Assembly (NCBI GenBank): GCA_910584235.1
Contig: CAJTZD010000037.1
Coordinates: 1 to 39,733 of the forward strand
DNA length: 39,733 nt
Direction: 5' to 3'
Origin: an uncultured Acetatifactor sp.
Lineage (GTDB): Bacteria; Bacillota; Clostridia; Lachnospirales; Lachnospiraceae
The notes beneath the pieces are model-generated. The model searched no databases and had not been told where the DNA came from. It saw only the letters and a list, made by a program, of their open reading frames with translations. The translations under genes and the position numbers were made by a program. This document shows, one piece after another, positions 1 through 8,101 of this stretch (position 1 is its first letter; every line of letters begins with the position of its first letter).

Positions 1-63
1 CCCTTTTTCCAGAAAATCTTTTTTATTTTCCTCTTGACATTTCACCAAATTGCTTTTACAAAG

Positions 64-92
64 TATTGTTTTGATGTCTTCTATACTATAAT
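64..92 (+). promoter_or_regulatory. Possible promoter before the palindrome
   Basis: A perfect TATAAT sits at 87-92. The hexamer 17 bp upstream (64-69, TATTGT) is a poor -35 match. If used, transcription would begin near 99, so the palindrome at 105-157 would lie at the very 5' end of the transcript, where a bound repressor or an RNA hairpin could block expression. Confidence 0.3.
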
Positions 93-104
93 GATTTCCC
101 ACAA

Positions 105-157
105 AAAGCAATATGTCAAATTAGTTGAAAATTTCAACTAATTTGACATATTGCTTT
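105..157. repeat. Perfect 26-bp-arm palindrome, probable operator
   Basis: The arms 105-130 and 132-157 are exact reverse complements around a single base. The centre reads TTAGTTGAAA-A-TTTCAACTAA. Each arm also carries a TTGACA hexamer pointing outward (143-148 on plus, 119-114 on minus). The inner dyad has the general form of MarR-type operators, which often control exporter pairs; that is inference. As RNA it would form a long AU-rich hairpin followed by a short U-rich run, so an attenuator role is also possible. Confidence 0.7.
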
Positions 158-184
158 CTTCAGAGAGTTGAAGTATTCTGTAAC
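121..184 (+). repeat. Upstream element, copy 1
   Basis: This 64-bp block recurs at 11748-11810 with roughly nine differences including one gap. Conserved parts are the TTAGTT/AACTAA dyad, the segment AATTTGACATATTG, and the 3' block GAGTTGAAGTATTCT. Both copies lie upstream of envelope-protein genes (exporter at 466, lipoprotein at 11943), which points to a shared regulator. Confidence 0.7.
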
Positions 185-242
185 TATAATTTAAGTAAGA
201 CATTTTACTAAAGATACTTTTTGGTATCGGTTAGGTGTTCTG

Positions 243-302
243 ATGACAATGGAAGTATTTGCAGGGCAGGATCAATTCTTTTTCGAGGGGAAGACGGAGT
301 GA
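243..302 (+). CDS. Possible 19-residue leader peptide
   Basis: ATG at 243 follows AGGTG at 233-237 with a 5-base gap. The product begins MTMEVFAGQD and ends FEGKTE before TGA at 300-302. It resembles no family I know. Its place in the leader of a two-gene exporter operon, upstream of a hairpin, is like translated leader peptides that control some multidrug ABC exporters. That role is inference, and chance is a real alternative for so short an ORF. Confidence 0.22.
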   Translation: MTMEVFAGQDQFFFEGKTE

Positions 303-397
303 GAGGATGCAACCTCTTGTACATGAAAATTACCCCTTGTGCAGATGATATTTACATCCAAAAGAATTTCTGTATATTGTAGCTATAGCCGGACATA

Positions 398-433
398 CCC
401 TGGCTTGGGCATTGCGGCGCGGCAAAGCCAGGG
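398..433 (+). promoter_or_regulatory. GC-rich hairpin in the exporter leader
   Basis: CCCTGGCTT (398-406) pairs with AAGCCAGGG (425-433), and an inner TTGC/GCAA can extend the structure. No U-run follows, so it is not a standard terminator. It ends about 30 bases before the exporter start codon and may be part of an attenuation or translation-control structure. Confidence 0.4.
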
Positions 434-465
434 AGCAATAGAGCAGCATGAAAGGATGAGAGTTT

Positions 466-2268
466 ATGCAGAAACCCCATACGATGGTAAACAATCTTCT
501 GTTCTTAATCACAAAGTCTTTTGCGTTTAATAAAGGTTTATTTGCTGCAATAATAGTAAGAATTCCCATCAACATACTAATTCCGCTACTTACCGCATAC
601 CTGACAAAATATATGACATCAATCACGGCAGGGCAGACAGAGAGCGGTTCCCTCCTGATTTATATTCTATCCTATTGTGGGATGATTTTTGCCTTGGCAA
701 TAGTGAACAACTATGCGGTCGCCATGATAAAATATGATACCATGTTCGTTCGCCTGCGGTACCTGGGATGTATATCAGAAAAAAATATGGAGGCAGACTA
801 TCAAAATGTGGAGAACCCCTCCGGCCAGCTGCTTGCCCAGAAAGCCAAGAACGCCGTATATTCCAGCAATTCAGGTACGGAGCAGATGTTTGACCAGCTT
901 GTGAATATATTCTCGTCCGCCTTTGGCCTGTTGATATATTCTGCCATTGTGTTTGGGGTTATTCCCTGGAGCATACCGGTGCTGCTGGCGGCAGGCATTG
1001 CAGACTATCTCGTGGGGGCATCCTTTTCCAAATGGCAATACCAGAACAGGGACAAGTGGACGGAGTATGACCGCCGCCTTACCTATCTGAATAACAAGGC
1101 AGGTGATTATCGCGTGGCAAAGGACATCCGCCTGTTTCATCTTGCACCATGGCTGGAGGGGATGTATGGCGATTTTTTGCGCAGCCGGGTGTTCTGGTAC
1201 CGTCGGGAAGAGAGCCATCGCATGGCTATTAACTGGGCGGGGCTGGCTCTGACGCTTTGCCGGGACGGACTGGTGTATGGAATATTGATCTATCAACTGT
1301 TTGCCTGGCAGATGGAGGTTTCTTCCTTTATTTTTTATTTTAACATCATCACCCAGTATTCCGTGTGGGTATTTAGTCTTATGAAGAGTTTTGTGGCGCT
1401 GAAGTCGTCTGGCTATACAGCGGAAGAGATACGGCAGTTTCTGGAGATGCCGGACAGATTCAACCGTACAGAGGGGCTTCCTGTGCCTGAGGAAACCTGT
1501 TCCATACAGTTCGAGCAGGTGGGCTTCCGGTATCCTAATGCGGAGCGGGACACCTTGAGCGGCCTGAACTTCACCATCCGGAAAGGGGAGAAAGTGGCCA
1601 TCGTGGGCGTGAACGGAGCCGGGAAGACCACGATGGTGAAACTGCTCTGTGGGCTATACGCCCCCACCCAGGGCAGGATTCTGGTAAATGGGCACGATAT
1701 TCGGGACTACAACATCGAAGACTATTATTCCCTTTACTCCGTAGTGTTTCAGGACATCTATCTCATGCCGACCACCATCGCCAGGAACGTGGCCCTGACG
1801 GAGGATGGGCGGATTGATTGGGACAGGCTGCACCGCACCCTGGTGCTTGTCGACCTGGAGAAAAAGGTGGAAAGCCTGCCGGAGAAAGAGAACACCCTGC
1901 TGATGAAAGGAGTCCAGGAAAAGGGGATCGAGCTTTCCGGTGGCGAGAAACAGAAGTTGGCGCTTGCCAGAGCTCTCTATAAGGATGGAAAAGTCGTGGT
2001 GCTAGACGAGCCCACGGCGGCGCTTGACCCCATTGCAGAAAGTGAGATATATGAAAAATACAATGAGATGACTTTAGGGAGAACAGCTGTATTTATTTCC
2101 CACCGCCTTGCCAGCACCCGGTTCTGTGATACGATACTGGTTCTGCAGGACGGAAAGATTGTGGAAAAAGGAAACCATGACCAGCTGATGGAGCTTGGAG
2201 GCAAATATGCCGCCATGTTCCAGATACAGAGCCAATACTACAAGGAGGGCGCAGCAGATGGACGGTAA
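466..2268 (+). CDS. ABC exporter half-transporter (permease-ATPase), first of pair
   Basis: This 600-residue protein has an N-terminal membrane domain (about residues 15-310, several hydrophobic helices) and a C-terminal nucleotide-binding domain. The Walker A motif GVNGAGKTT lies near residue 380, followed by signature LSGGEKQK, Walker B VVVLDEPTAALDP and switch histidine in FISHRL. It pumps an unknown substrate out of the cell, as expected for type IV exporters. ATG 466 has AAAGGA nine bases upstream. Its last 11 bases overlap the next exporter gene, so the two are probably translated together and form a heterodimer. The substrate is inferred to be a peptide or small natural product from the neighbouring maturation genes; a multidrug substrate is the alternative. 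Confidence 0.9.
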   Translation: MQKPHTMVNNLLFLITKSFAFNKGLFAAIIVRIPINILIPLLTAYLTKYMTSITAGQTESGSLLIYILSYCGMIFALAIVNNYAVAMIKYDTMFVRLRYLGCISEKNMEADYQNVENPSGQLLAQKAKNAVYSSNSGTEQMFDQLVNIFSSAFGLLIYSAIVFGVIPWSIPVLLAAGIADYLVGASFSKWQYQNRDKWTEYDRRLTYLNNKAGDYRVAKDIRLFHLAPWLEGMYGDFLRSRVFWYRREESHRMAINWAGLALTLCRDGLVYGILIYQLFAWQMEVSSFIFYFNIITQYSVWVFSLMKSFVALKSSGYTAEEIRQFLEMPDRFNRTEGLPVPEETCSIQFEQVGFRYPNAERDTLSGLNFTIRKGEKVAIVGVNGAGKTTMVKLLCGLYAPTQGRILVNGHDIRDYNIEDYYSLYSVVFQDIYLMPTTIARNVALTEDGRIDWDRLHRTLVLVDLEKKVESLPEKENTLLMKGVQEKGIELSGGEKQKLALARALYKDGKVVVLDEPTAALDPIAESEIYEKYNEMTLGRTAVFISHRLASTRFCDTILVLQDGKIVEKGNHDQLMELGGKYAAMFQIQSQYYKEGAADGR

Positions 2269-4120
2269 AAAGAAAAAGCTGCAGACCATCTTTCGGGGGA
2301 TCCGCCTCATTGAGAGCCTGTCGCCGCACTTTATGCTGTGCTGCATTGGTCAGGCAGTTCTAAAGGCATTGTCCCCATTTATCAATATATACCTGTCAGC
2401 AGTGATGATCAACAGCCTTTTGGGCGGGCAGAGCATGGAGCATATGCTGGCTCTCGTGTTGCTGATGGTGGCATTGAACCTGGCTTGCCAGGGGCTTGGG
2501 GTCCTGATGGACAGACTGGTGAGCGTGAGACAGAATGTTTTGAGCACGCAGTATCATTGGGCTTTGAACAAGAAAATGATGGAGTTTTCCTATGCGGACG
2601 TGGAGAGCCATGCCGTCCAGGCGCTGAGGGAAAAAATTCGGCAGATGGAACAGGTGAACAACATGGGGCTGTGGAACCTGGTCTTTCCTGTCAGGACAGT
2701 GATACAGAGTGTCTTCAGCATCCTTTTTGCCTTTTCCATATTCTTTTCCGTATTCTTTCAACAAGGGGGCGGAAGCAGCGGCAGCGTTTTGACGGACTTC
2801 TTCTGCTCGCCATGGGCATCAGCGATGCTGGCAGTGCTGATTTTGGGAAATATTCTGGTCAGCCTGTGGACGGTTTCCCAATCCACAAAAAAGGTATATG
2901 ACGCTTATGCCGGCCTGGTGCCGCTGAACCAGGTATATACTTACTATCTGGAGAACTACATTGACACCTACCACTCCGGGAAAGATATACGGCTCTACCA
3001 TCAGGGGGATTTGATACGCAGGGAAATGGAGCATTTGCTGGCAGATGGCCGAATGCCCATGAAAAGGCTGAAAGGGATTGAATTCAAATATAACGGCCTG
3101 GGAGCGCTGGCGGCTTTCATCATGAATGTGTTCATATACCTGACTGTGGGAATGAGGACGCTGGCGGGGCTTTTCTCAGCGGGGAACATTGTACAGTACA
3201 TAGGGGGAATCAGTCAGTTCATTACAGGCTTTACCACGTTGTCGGGGCAGCTTACGCTTCTGGGGGCCAACGTGGAAGCGTTGGATTTGCTTCTGCAGTA
3301 CCTGAATATAGGAAGAGAACAGGAGGACAGGGGGCAAAGGGATCAGGGGGCTTCCTGTAGGCTGCAGCCGGAGGAACTCTCGGAAATACGGTTCCGAAAT
3401 GTATCCTTTGCTTATCCTGATACTGACAGGAAAGTGCTGGAGAATCTGTCCTTTGCAATCAGGGCAGGGGAAAAGCTGGCAGTGGTAGGGGCAAATGGCA
3501 GTGGCAAGACCACGATGATCAAGCTGCTCTGCCGCCTGTATGATGTGGATGAAGGGGAAATTTTGATAAACGGCGTTGATATCAGGGAAGTTGACAGGCA
3601 GGCCTGGCAGAAGCTGTTTGGCGTGGTTTTTCAGGATTTTCAGCTGTTTCCCTTTGGATTGGGACAGAATCTTGCGGGCAGCATGGAATATGACGCGGAC
3701 AGAGCGAGGGCTGCCTTGGAAGAGGCAGGCTTTGGAGCGCGGTTGGGCGGCATGGATATGGAAACCGCTATCTACAAGGATTTTGATCCATCAGGCGTGG
3801 AGATTTCCGGTGGGGAGGCCCAGAAGATTGCAATAGCCAGAGCGCTTTATAAACACGCTCCCGTTCTGGTATTGGATGAGCCAACAGCGGCGCTTGATCC
3901 GCAGGCAGAATATGAGGTTTATAAGAATCTGAATCATGTCTCGGAGAACAGGACGGCGATTTTTATTTCCCATAGAATGTCCTCCTGCAGATTTTGCGAC
4001 AGAATTTTGGTATTCGATGGAGGGAGGCTGGTTCAGGAGGGGAGTCACGAGGAACTGCTTGGAGATGAAAATGGGAAATACTACCAGCTTTGGCGGTCTC
4101 AGGAGCAGTATTATCAATAA
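2258..4120 (+). CDS. ABC exporter half-transporter, second of pair
   Basis: This 620-residue protein shares the layout of its upstream partner: a six-helix-type membrane domain to about residue 340, then an ATPase domain. Walker A is GANGSGKTT near residue 410, the signature is ISGGEAQK, Walker B is VLVLDEPTAALDP, and the switch histidine is in FISHRM. ATG 2258 is chosen because AAGGAGGGC lies just upstream and it overlaps the previous stop (2266-2268); a longer frame from 2195 lies inside the previous gene. Both halves keep complete catalytic motifs, unlike exporters with one degenerate site. It probably forms one transport unit with the preceding gene. Confidence 0.9.
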   Translation: MDGKKKKLQTIFRGIRLIESLSPHFMLCCIGQAVLKALSPFINIYLSAVMINSLLGGQSMEHMLALVLLMVALNLACQGLGVLMDRLVSVRQNVLSTQYHWALNKKMMEFSYADVESHAVQALREKIRQMEQVNNMGLWNLVFPVRTVIQSVFSILFAFSIFFSVFFQQGGGSSGSVLTDFFCSPWASAMLAVLILGNILVSLWTVSQSTKKVYDAYAGLVPLNQVYTYYLENYIDTYHSGKDIRLYHQGDLIRREMEHLLADGRMPMKRLKGIEFKYNGLGALAAFIMNVFIYLTVGMRTLAGLFSAGNIVQYIGGISQFITGFTTLSGQLTLLGANVEALDLLLQYLNIGREQEDRGQRDQGASCRLQPEELSEIRFRNVSFAYPDTDRKVLENLSFAIRAGEKLAVVGANGSGKTTMIKLLCRLYDVDEGEILINGVDIREVDRQAWQKLFGVVFQDFQLFPFGLGQNLAGSMEYDADRARAALEEAGFGARLGGMDMETAIYKDFDPSGVEISGGEAQKIAIARALYKHAPVLVLDEPTAALDPQAEYEVYKNLNHVSENRTAIFISHRMSSCRFCDRILVFDGGRLVQEGSHEELLGDENGKYYQLWRSQEQYYQ

Positions 4121-4140
4121 GATGGGGAAAGGGCGATGTT

Positions 4141-4350
4141 ATGAAAAAAAGTGATATTAGTTTTTATATCGACAACGGATATTTTGAGTCTCCGAAAGAA
4201 CTACAGATTGAGATCACAAATCGGTGTTCGCTTTCGTGTCCTCAATGCTATAAGCCCGATTTACAACAACGTGATATGGATATTGCTGTGTTTTTAAGAG
4301 TTGTTGATGAAGCCCAGAAATTAGGGATAAGAACTCTTGTTTTATTTTGA
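4141..4350 (+). pseudogene. Truncated radical SAM enzyme (N-terminal fragment)
   Basis: The 69-residue product has the radical SAM cluster motif CSLSCPQC (Cys29, Cys33, Cys36) after an ITNRC strand, typical of SPASM-type peptide-modifying enzymes. It stops right after the second strand (GIRTLVLF), where intact relatives continue into the SAM-binding GGEP motif. The rest of the barrel and any SPASM domain are missing, and the downstream bases run straight into a methyltransferase gene. ATG 4141 has GGGAAAGGG upstream and sits 20 bases after the exporter stop. A deletion has most likely removed the 3' end. The fragment cannot be a working enzyme alone. Confidence 0.75.
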
Positions 4351-5140
4351 TTTTAGAAATAAAAAGGCATGGGAGCATGACAAACAGATAGCAGAATTAG
4401 ACAAGGTGATTTCATTTGAAGACGAGAATATAAAGATATGTCTTTCGAATTCAGAAATGCAGGGGCTATGTTTAGATTTAGGATGTGGCCCTGGGACGAC
4501 AACTGAAATTATTGCTAATAATATGGAAACAAAAAAAGTTTTTGGAGTGGATTATGACCAGTATTTCATTGATTATGCAAAACAATGTAGATGCTCTGAA
4601 AAAATTGAATATGTAATGGCAGATTGCTACGATTTACCATTCGCAGACGATTATTTTGACTGTTCCTATTCCAGATATTTATTTCAGCATCTGAAAAGAC
4701 CAGATCTTGCATTAAAAGAAATGATAAGAGTGACAAAAAAGGGCGGGGTAGTGGGCATCCACGATGTTGATTATGATTTGGTGATCCATGCCCCTAAAAT
4801 AGCATATTCGGACAAGATTAAGAGGATAAATACAAGATTAAAAGCGTATCATGGCAGCAATTTGCATATTGGGAAAGAGATGGAGGAGATTTTTTGTAAA
4901 ACAGAGATGCTGAAAAGAATAAGGGTATTAAAAACTTTTACAAATAATATGGAATATCCCGAATTTATAAATCTATTCTATAACGCATCAAACAACGATC
5001 TTGAGTTTTTGCTAAAAAATAAATTATTCTCCGAAGAAGAACTTAAAAGTTATATTGCTGGCGTACAAAATTTTCTTCAATCACCAGGTTCTTTTTTTCA
5101 AGTGGGAAATTATTTTACTTATGGAGAGGTTACAAAATGA
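4337..5140 (+). CDS. Class I SAM-dependent methyltransferase
   Basis: The roughly 267-residue protein has motif I LDLGCGPGTTTE near residue 48, the acidic strand FGVDYD, the AD-CYDLPF region and the post-motif segment for a Rossmann methyltransferase of the Methyltransf_11/UbiE type. Its substrate is unknown; a small molecule or peptide made by this locus is plausible. The start is uncertain. The frame opens with TTG 4337, which overlaps the stop of the radical SAM fragment and lacks a good ribosome site, so the original 5' end may have been lost in the same deletion and translation may depend on coupling. The gene is clearly AT-rich compared with the exporters on both sides. It ends in an ATGA overlap with the next exporter. 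Confidence 0.8.
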   Translation: MFYFDFRNKKAWEHDKQIAELDKVISFEDENIKICLSNSEMQGLCLDLGCGPGTTTEIIANNMETKKVFGVDYDQYFIDYAKQCRCSEKIEYVMADCYDLPFADDYFDCSYSRYLFQHLKRPDLALKEMIRVTKKGGVVGIHDVDYDLVIHAPKIAYSDKIKRINTRLKAYHGSNLHIGKEMEEIFCKTEMLKRIRVLKTFTNNMEYPEFINLFYNASNNDLEFLLKNKLFSEEELKSYIAGVQNFLQSPGSFFQVGNYFTYGEVTK

Positions 5141-6888
5141 ACGGCGTTTTCTATTTACTAAAATACACCTGGAAATTTCAGAAGAAATACATTGTTCTCT
5201 CTTTCATCCATGAGCTCTGCCTGGCGGCAGTGCCTTTCGCCAATATTATACTACCCAAGTTCATCATTGATGAACTGATCGGGGAGAAAGATCTGCACCG
5301 TCTGGGCATCTATATCGGCCTGACGATCCTCTCTAATTTCATCGGGGCGGTAGTATGTACCTGGCTGCGGAATGAATGCTTCAAGCTGAAAGGCAGGCTG
5401 TTTGTTGACTTCCAGGAAATGATCGCGGGGCGCCTGGCCCGGTGTGATTACGAGAAGCTGGAGGATCCCAGGTTTCTGGATATCAAGGAGAAAGCCCACA
5501 AGTTCTTGTATGCCAACGGCCAGGGCTTCGGCGAGGTGATGGACCAGGCTTTCCACATCCTGGGGAACCTGTTGCGGTTTGTCGGGATCGCCTGCATCGT
5601 GGTGCGCCTGAGCGTCCTAGTGGCGGCCCTGCTGTTTCTGGTGGTTCTGGTTCAGACGGTGGTCGAGGGGAGGTTAAAGCAGCGGTATGTAGACCTTGAT
5701 CTACAGAAAGCCCCAGTGGAGCGGAGAACCAATTACCTGATCAGGGTGTTGGGGGATTTTTCCTATGGGAAAGAGGTGCGTCTGCTGGGGATCGCGGACT
5801 GGTTCGGCGGGAAGATCCGTTTCTATCTTCAGAAAGCCCAGGATTTTTATAAAAAGCAGCTGGATGAGATCAGCAAGATCCAGTACGTGTCAGGGCTTGC
5901 TAATGTGTTGGAGGAGGTCGCGGCATACGCGGTCCTGGTCTATAAGATCGTGAAAGGGCGGATCGGCGTGGGGGATTTTACCATGTATCTGTCCGCCATC
6001 GGGAATTTCCGTGCGGGGATGAACAGCCTGACCCAGAGCTGGGTCAATATCCGGCAGTTTGAGAGCTATTATGACGCCTTGAAAGAATACCTGGACGTGC
6101 CGGGCACCATGGACTGCGGGCAGCGGGATGTGCCCAAGGGGCCTTATGAGATCCGGTTCGACCATGTCTTTTTCCAGTATCCGGGGCAGGCCGCCTGGGC
6201 TCTGCGGGATGTGAGCCTCCTGCTGGAGGGGGACGGGAAATATTCCATCGTGGGGGAGAACGGGGCTGGGAAGACCACCTTTATCAAGCTGCTCTGCCGG
6301 CTGTACGACCCTACGGAAGGAAGGATCCTGTTAAACGGGGTGGATATCCGGGAGTATAACTATGGCCAGTATCTGGCGCTGTTTGGTACGGTCTTCCAGG
6401 ACTACAAGCTGTTTTCCTTTTCCCTGTATGAGAACATCGTGTTCCAGGATGAGGGGAAAGAAGCGGAGGTGGAGAAAGCCCTGCGTGGGAATGGTCTGGC
6501 GGATAAGTTGGAAAAGCTGCCCAAGGGAATACATACCTTTTTGCATAAGGATTTTGAAGAGGACGGGTTCGAGCCTTCCGGCGGGGAGGGGCAGAAGATT
6601 GCTCTGGCCCGGGCGGTGTATATGGATCGGCCAGTGATCGTCCTGGACGAGCCTGCGGCGGCCTTGGACCCCAAGGCTGAGTACCAGATGTACCAGAACT
6701 TCGACCACATGGTGGAAGGGAAGCTGGCGCTGTATATCTCCCATAGGATGTCCAGTGCACGGTTCTGTGATAAGATCCTGCTGTTCTCTGAAGGGGTGGT
6801 GGCGGAAGAAGGAACACACAAGGAACTGATGGACCTGGGCGGGAGGTACTATGAGATGTACCAAATGCAGGCGGAATATTATCAGTAG
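5137..6888 (+). CDS. ABC exporter (permease-ATPase), third
   Basis: This 583-residue protein has a membrane domain over about the first 310 residues and an ATPase domain. Walker A is GENGAGKTTF near residue 372, the signature is PSGGEGQK, and Walker B is VIVLDEPAAALDP. ATG 5137 follows GGAGAGG and overlaps the methyltransferase stop as ATGA. It may work as a homodimer, since no partner half-transporter is adjacent. It is GC-richer than the methyltransferase before it and the BtrH-like gene after it. Its likely job is export of the same product family handled by the first pair, which is inferred from position. Confidence 0.88.
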   Translation: MNGVFYLLKYTWKFQKKYIVLSFIHELCLAAVPFANIILPKFIIDELIGEKDLHRLGIYIGLTILSNFIGAVVCTWLRNECFKLKGRLFVDFQEMIAGRLARCDYEKLEDPRFLDIKEKAHKFLYANGQGFGEVMDQAFHILGNLLRFVGIACIVVRLSVLVAALLFLVVLVQTVVEGRLKQRYVDLDLQKAPVERRTNYLIRVLGDFSYGKEVRLLGIADWFGGKIRFYLQKAQDFYKKQLDEISKIQYVSGLANVLEEVAAYAVLVYKIVKGRIGVGDFTMYLSAIGNFRAGMNSLTQSWVNIRQFESYYDALKEYLDVPGTMDCGQRDVPKGPYEIRFDHVFFQYPGQAAWALRDVSLLLEGDGKYSIVGENGAGKTTFIKLLCRLYDPTEGRILLNGVDIREYNYGQYLALFGTVFQDYKLFSFSLYENIVFQDEGKEAEVEKALRGNGLADKLEKLPKGIHTFLHKDFEEDGFEPSGGEGQKIALARAVYMDRPVIVLDEPAAALDPKAEYQMYQNFDHMVEGKLALYISHRMSSARFCDKILLFSEGVVAEEGTHKELMDLGGRYYEMYQMQAEYYQ

Positions 6889-6921
6889 GCAGTTTGTGCT
6901 TGAACGGGAGAGAAACTGCCT
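6887..6921 (+). terminator. Weak intrinsic terminator after third exporter
   Basis: AGGCAGTTT (6887-6895) pairs perfectly with AAACTGCCT (6913-6921) and is followed by GGATTGTTTTCT. The left arm overlaps the stop codon of the exporter. The U-run is interrupted, so termination may be partial and allow read-through into the BtrH-like gene. Confidence 0.45.
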
Positions 6922-6962
6922 GGATTGTTTTCTAAATAGAAAGCTTCTGGCCGGAGGAAAAC

Positions 6963-7043
6963 ATGGTTGTCCTGGGAAAAGAACTGCCGGGGATATTCGC
7001 CTGTTTGTTGTCGGGCCGGCCAGTGTGGATGAAAAGGGCTTGA
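6963..7043 (+). CDS. 26-residue mini-ORF with strong ribosome site
   Basis: ATG 6963 follows GGAGG at 6953-6957, an excellent site. The peptide starts MVVLGKELPG and ends VWMKRA, with one cysteine in the middle (FACLL). Its stop TGA (7041-7043) lies two bases before the GGAGGT that serves the next gene, so it could act as a coupling leader. In a peptide-modification locus it is also a weak candidate for a precursor, but it lacks a recognisable leader/core layout. It could instead be the cut-off start of a lost gene. No family was recognised. Confidence 0.35.
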   Translation: MVVLGKELPGIFACLLSGRPVWMKRA

Positions 7044-7057
7044 CGGAGGTACAGATA

Positions 7058-8101
7058 ATGAAAGTGAAATTACCTATTTCATGGCCAATTACGGAAACAT
7101 ATCAACATAGTTCATTTTCTGTGAGTATAATTTGCGCACACGATAACATAAAAAATGCATATGAAAATAATTATATTAACTTACTTTGTTATGACACAGA
7201 TAACTTATGGGAAATGAATTTGAATTTTACGGATATTTTTTGGACTGATTTTCAAAGAGGTGATATTTTTGAAATAAACGAATTTAGTGTTGACAATTTT
7301 CTCAGCAATTCTATATCTTCCTTTTGGAGAGAGCGTATTGATCAAGGGAATTACCTTCTTCTTCATACGGTCGATGAATATTATTTACCATATGCCAGTT
7401 CCTATCACAATAGACATTTGATTCATGATACATACATTTACGGTTACGAAGACGACTCTTTTTGGATAATGGCCTATACAGAAAGGAAACTGAAAGAAAT
7501 CAAAGTATCTTCTTCTGATATGGCTCAAAGTGTTTTTCCGTCAAAAGAATATATGAAAGAGGCGTGTTTTTGGTCACTTCGCCCCAATAAAACCATTAAA
7601 GTAGAAATTGATTATAAAAAGATAAAACATTATTTTTATGAGTATTTAGGGAATAATTGTTCTACCCGAGAAAGTATGGAAAATAATCAAAACAAATTCA
7701 AAATACGATCAAATTATAGGGCGGGATATGCTTATGGAAATAGAATTTATGATGTGTTAATTAATTGCTTAATAAAATTTATGGAATCAAGCGAAAATTC
7801 GATTTCGCTTGATTTAAGGCCGTTTAGATTGTTATGGGAACATAAACGTATAATTGAGGGTAGAATAAAGTTAATTATTGCTAAGTATAATCTGCATTCG
7901 GATGCATTATCGGACTTTGAAAATATAGTTCGTTTATCAAATCAAATTTTTATACTGTGTTTAAAATATACTGTTACTATGAAGAAAGATATATTAGAAA
8001 GGGTGGTAGGCAAAATAAAAGAATTAAAAGTTAGGGAAGAAATGTTATTAAGCAATTTTCTTTCTATGTGGGAAAAACGGGATTTAGATAGTGTCTGCTG
8101 A
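7058..8101 (+). CDS. BtrH-like (cysteine-protease-fold) maturation protein
   Basis: The 347-residue protein resembles the BtrH N-terminal family. These are papain-like-fold acyltransferases or peptidases that accompany antibiotic and peptide clusters; BtrH itself moves an acyl group from a carrier protein onto an aminoglycoside. Visible features are the segment LLHTVDEYYLPY near residue 105 and HLIHDTYIYGYED near residue 120, both typical of the family. A mostly helical C-terminal half follows. ATG 7058 is chosen over an in-frame start at 6851 because GGAGGT lies eight bases before it. The gene is strongly AT-rich and looks acquired separately from the exporters. No carrier-protein or synthetase gene is visible nearby, so its substrate is unknown. 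The family call rests on motif memory. Confidence 0.6.
   Translation: MKVKLPISWPITETYQHSSFSVSIICAHDNIKNAYENNYINLLCYDTDNLWEMNLNFTDIFWTDFQRGDIFEINEFSVDNFLSNSISSFWRERIDQGNYLLLHTVDEYYLPYASSYHNRHLIHDTYIYGYEDDSFWIMAYTERKLKEIKVSSSDMAQSVFPSKEYMKEACFWSLRPNKTIKVEIDYKKIKHYFYEYLGNNCSTRESMENNQNKFKIRSNYRAGYAYGNRIYDVLINCLIKFMESSENSISLDLRPFRLLWEHKRIIEGRIKLIIAKYNLHSDALSDFENIVRLSNQIFILCLKYTVTMKKDILERVVGKIKELKVREEMLLSNFLSMWEKRDLDSVC

Larger units (their letters stand above)
1..465 (+). other. Gene-poor AT-rich leader upstream of the first exporter
   Basis: No convincing long coding sequence lies here on either strand. The stretch holds a perfect long palindrome (105-157), a good TATAAT hexamer just before it (87-92) and another at 185-190. 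It also has a 19-codon mini-ORF (243-302) and a GC-rich hairpin (398-433) shortly before the ribosome site of the exporter gene at 466. This is seen in the sequence. That it is a regulatory leader is inference. Confidence 0.6.

Noticed and set aside
6851..7057. N-terminal extension of the BtrH-like protein from ATG 6851
   Set aside because: This part overlaps the exporter end, has different composition, and an ideal ribosome site precedes ATG 7058.
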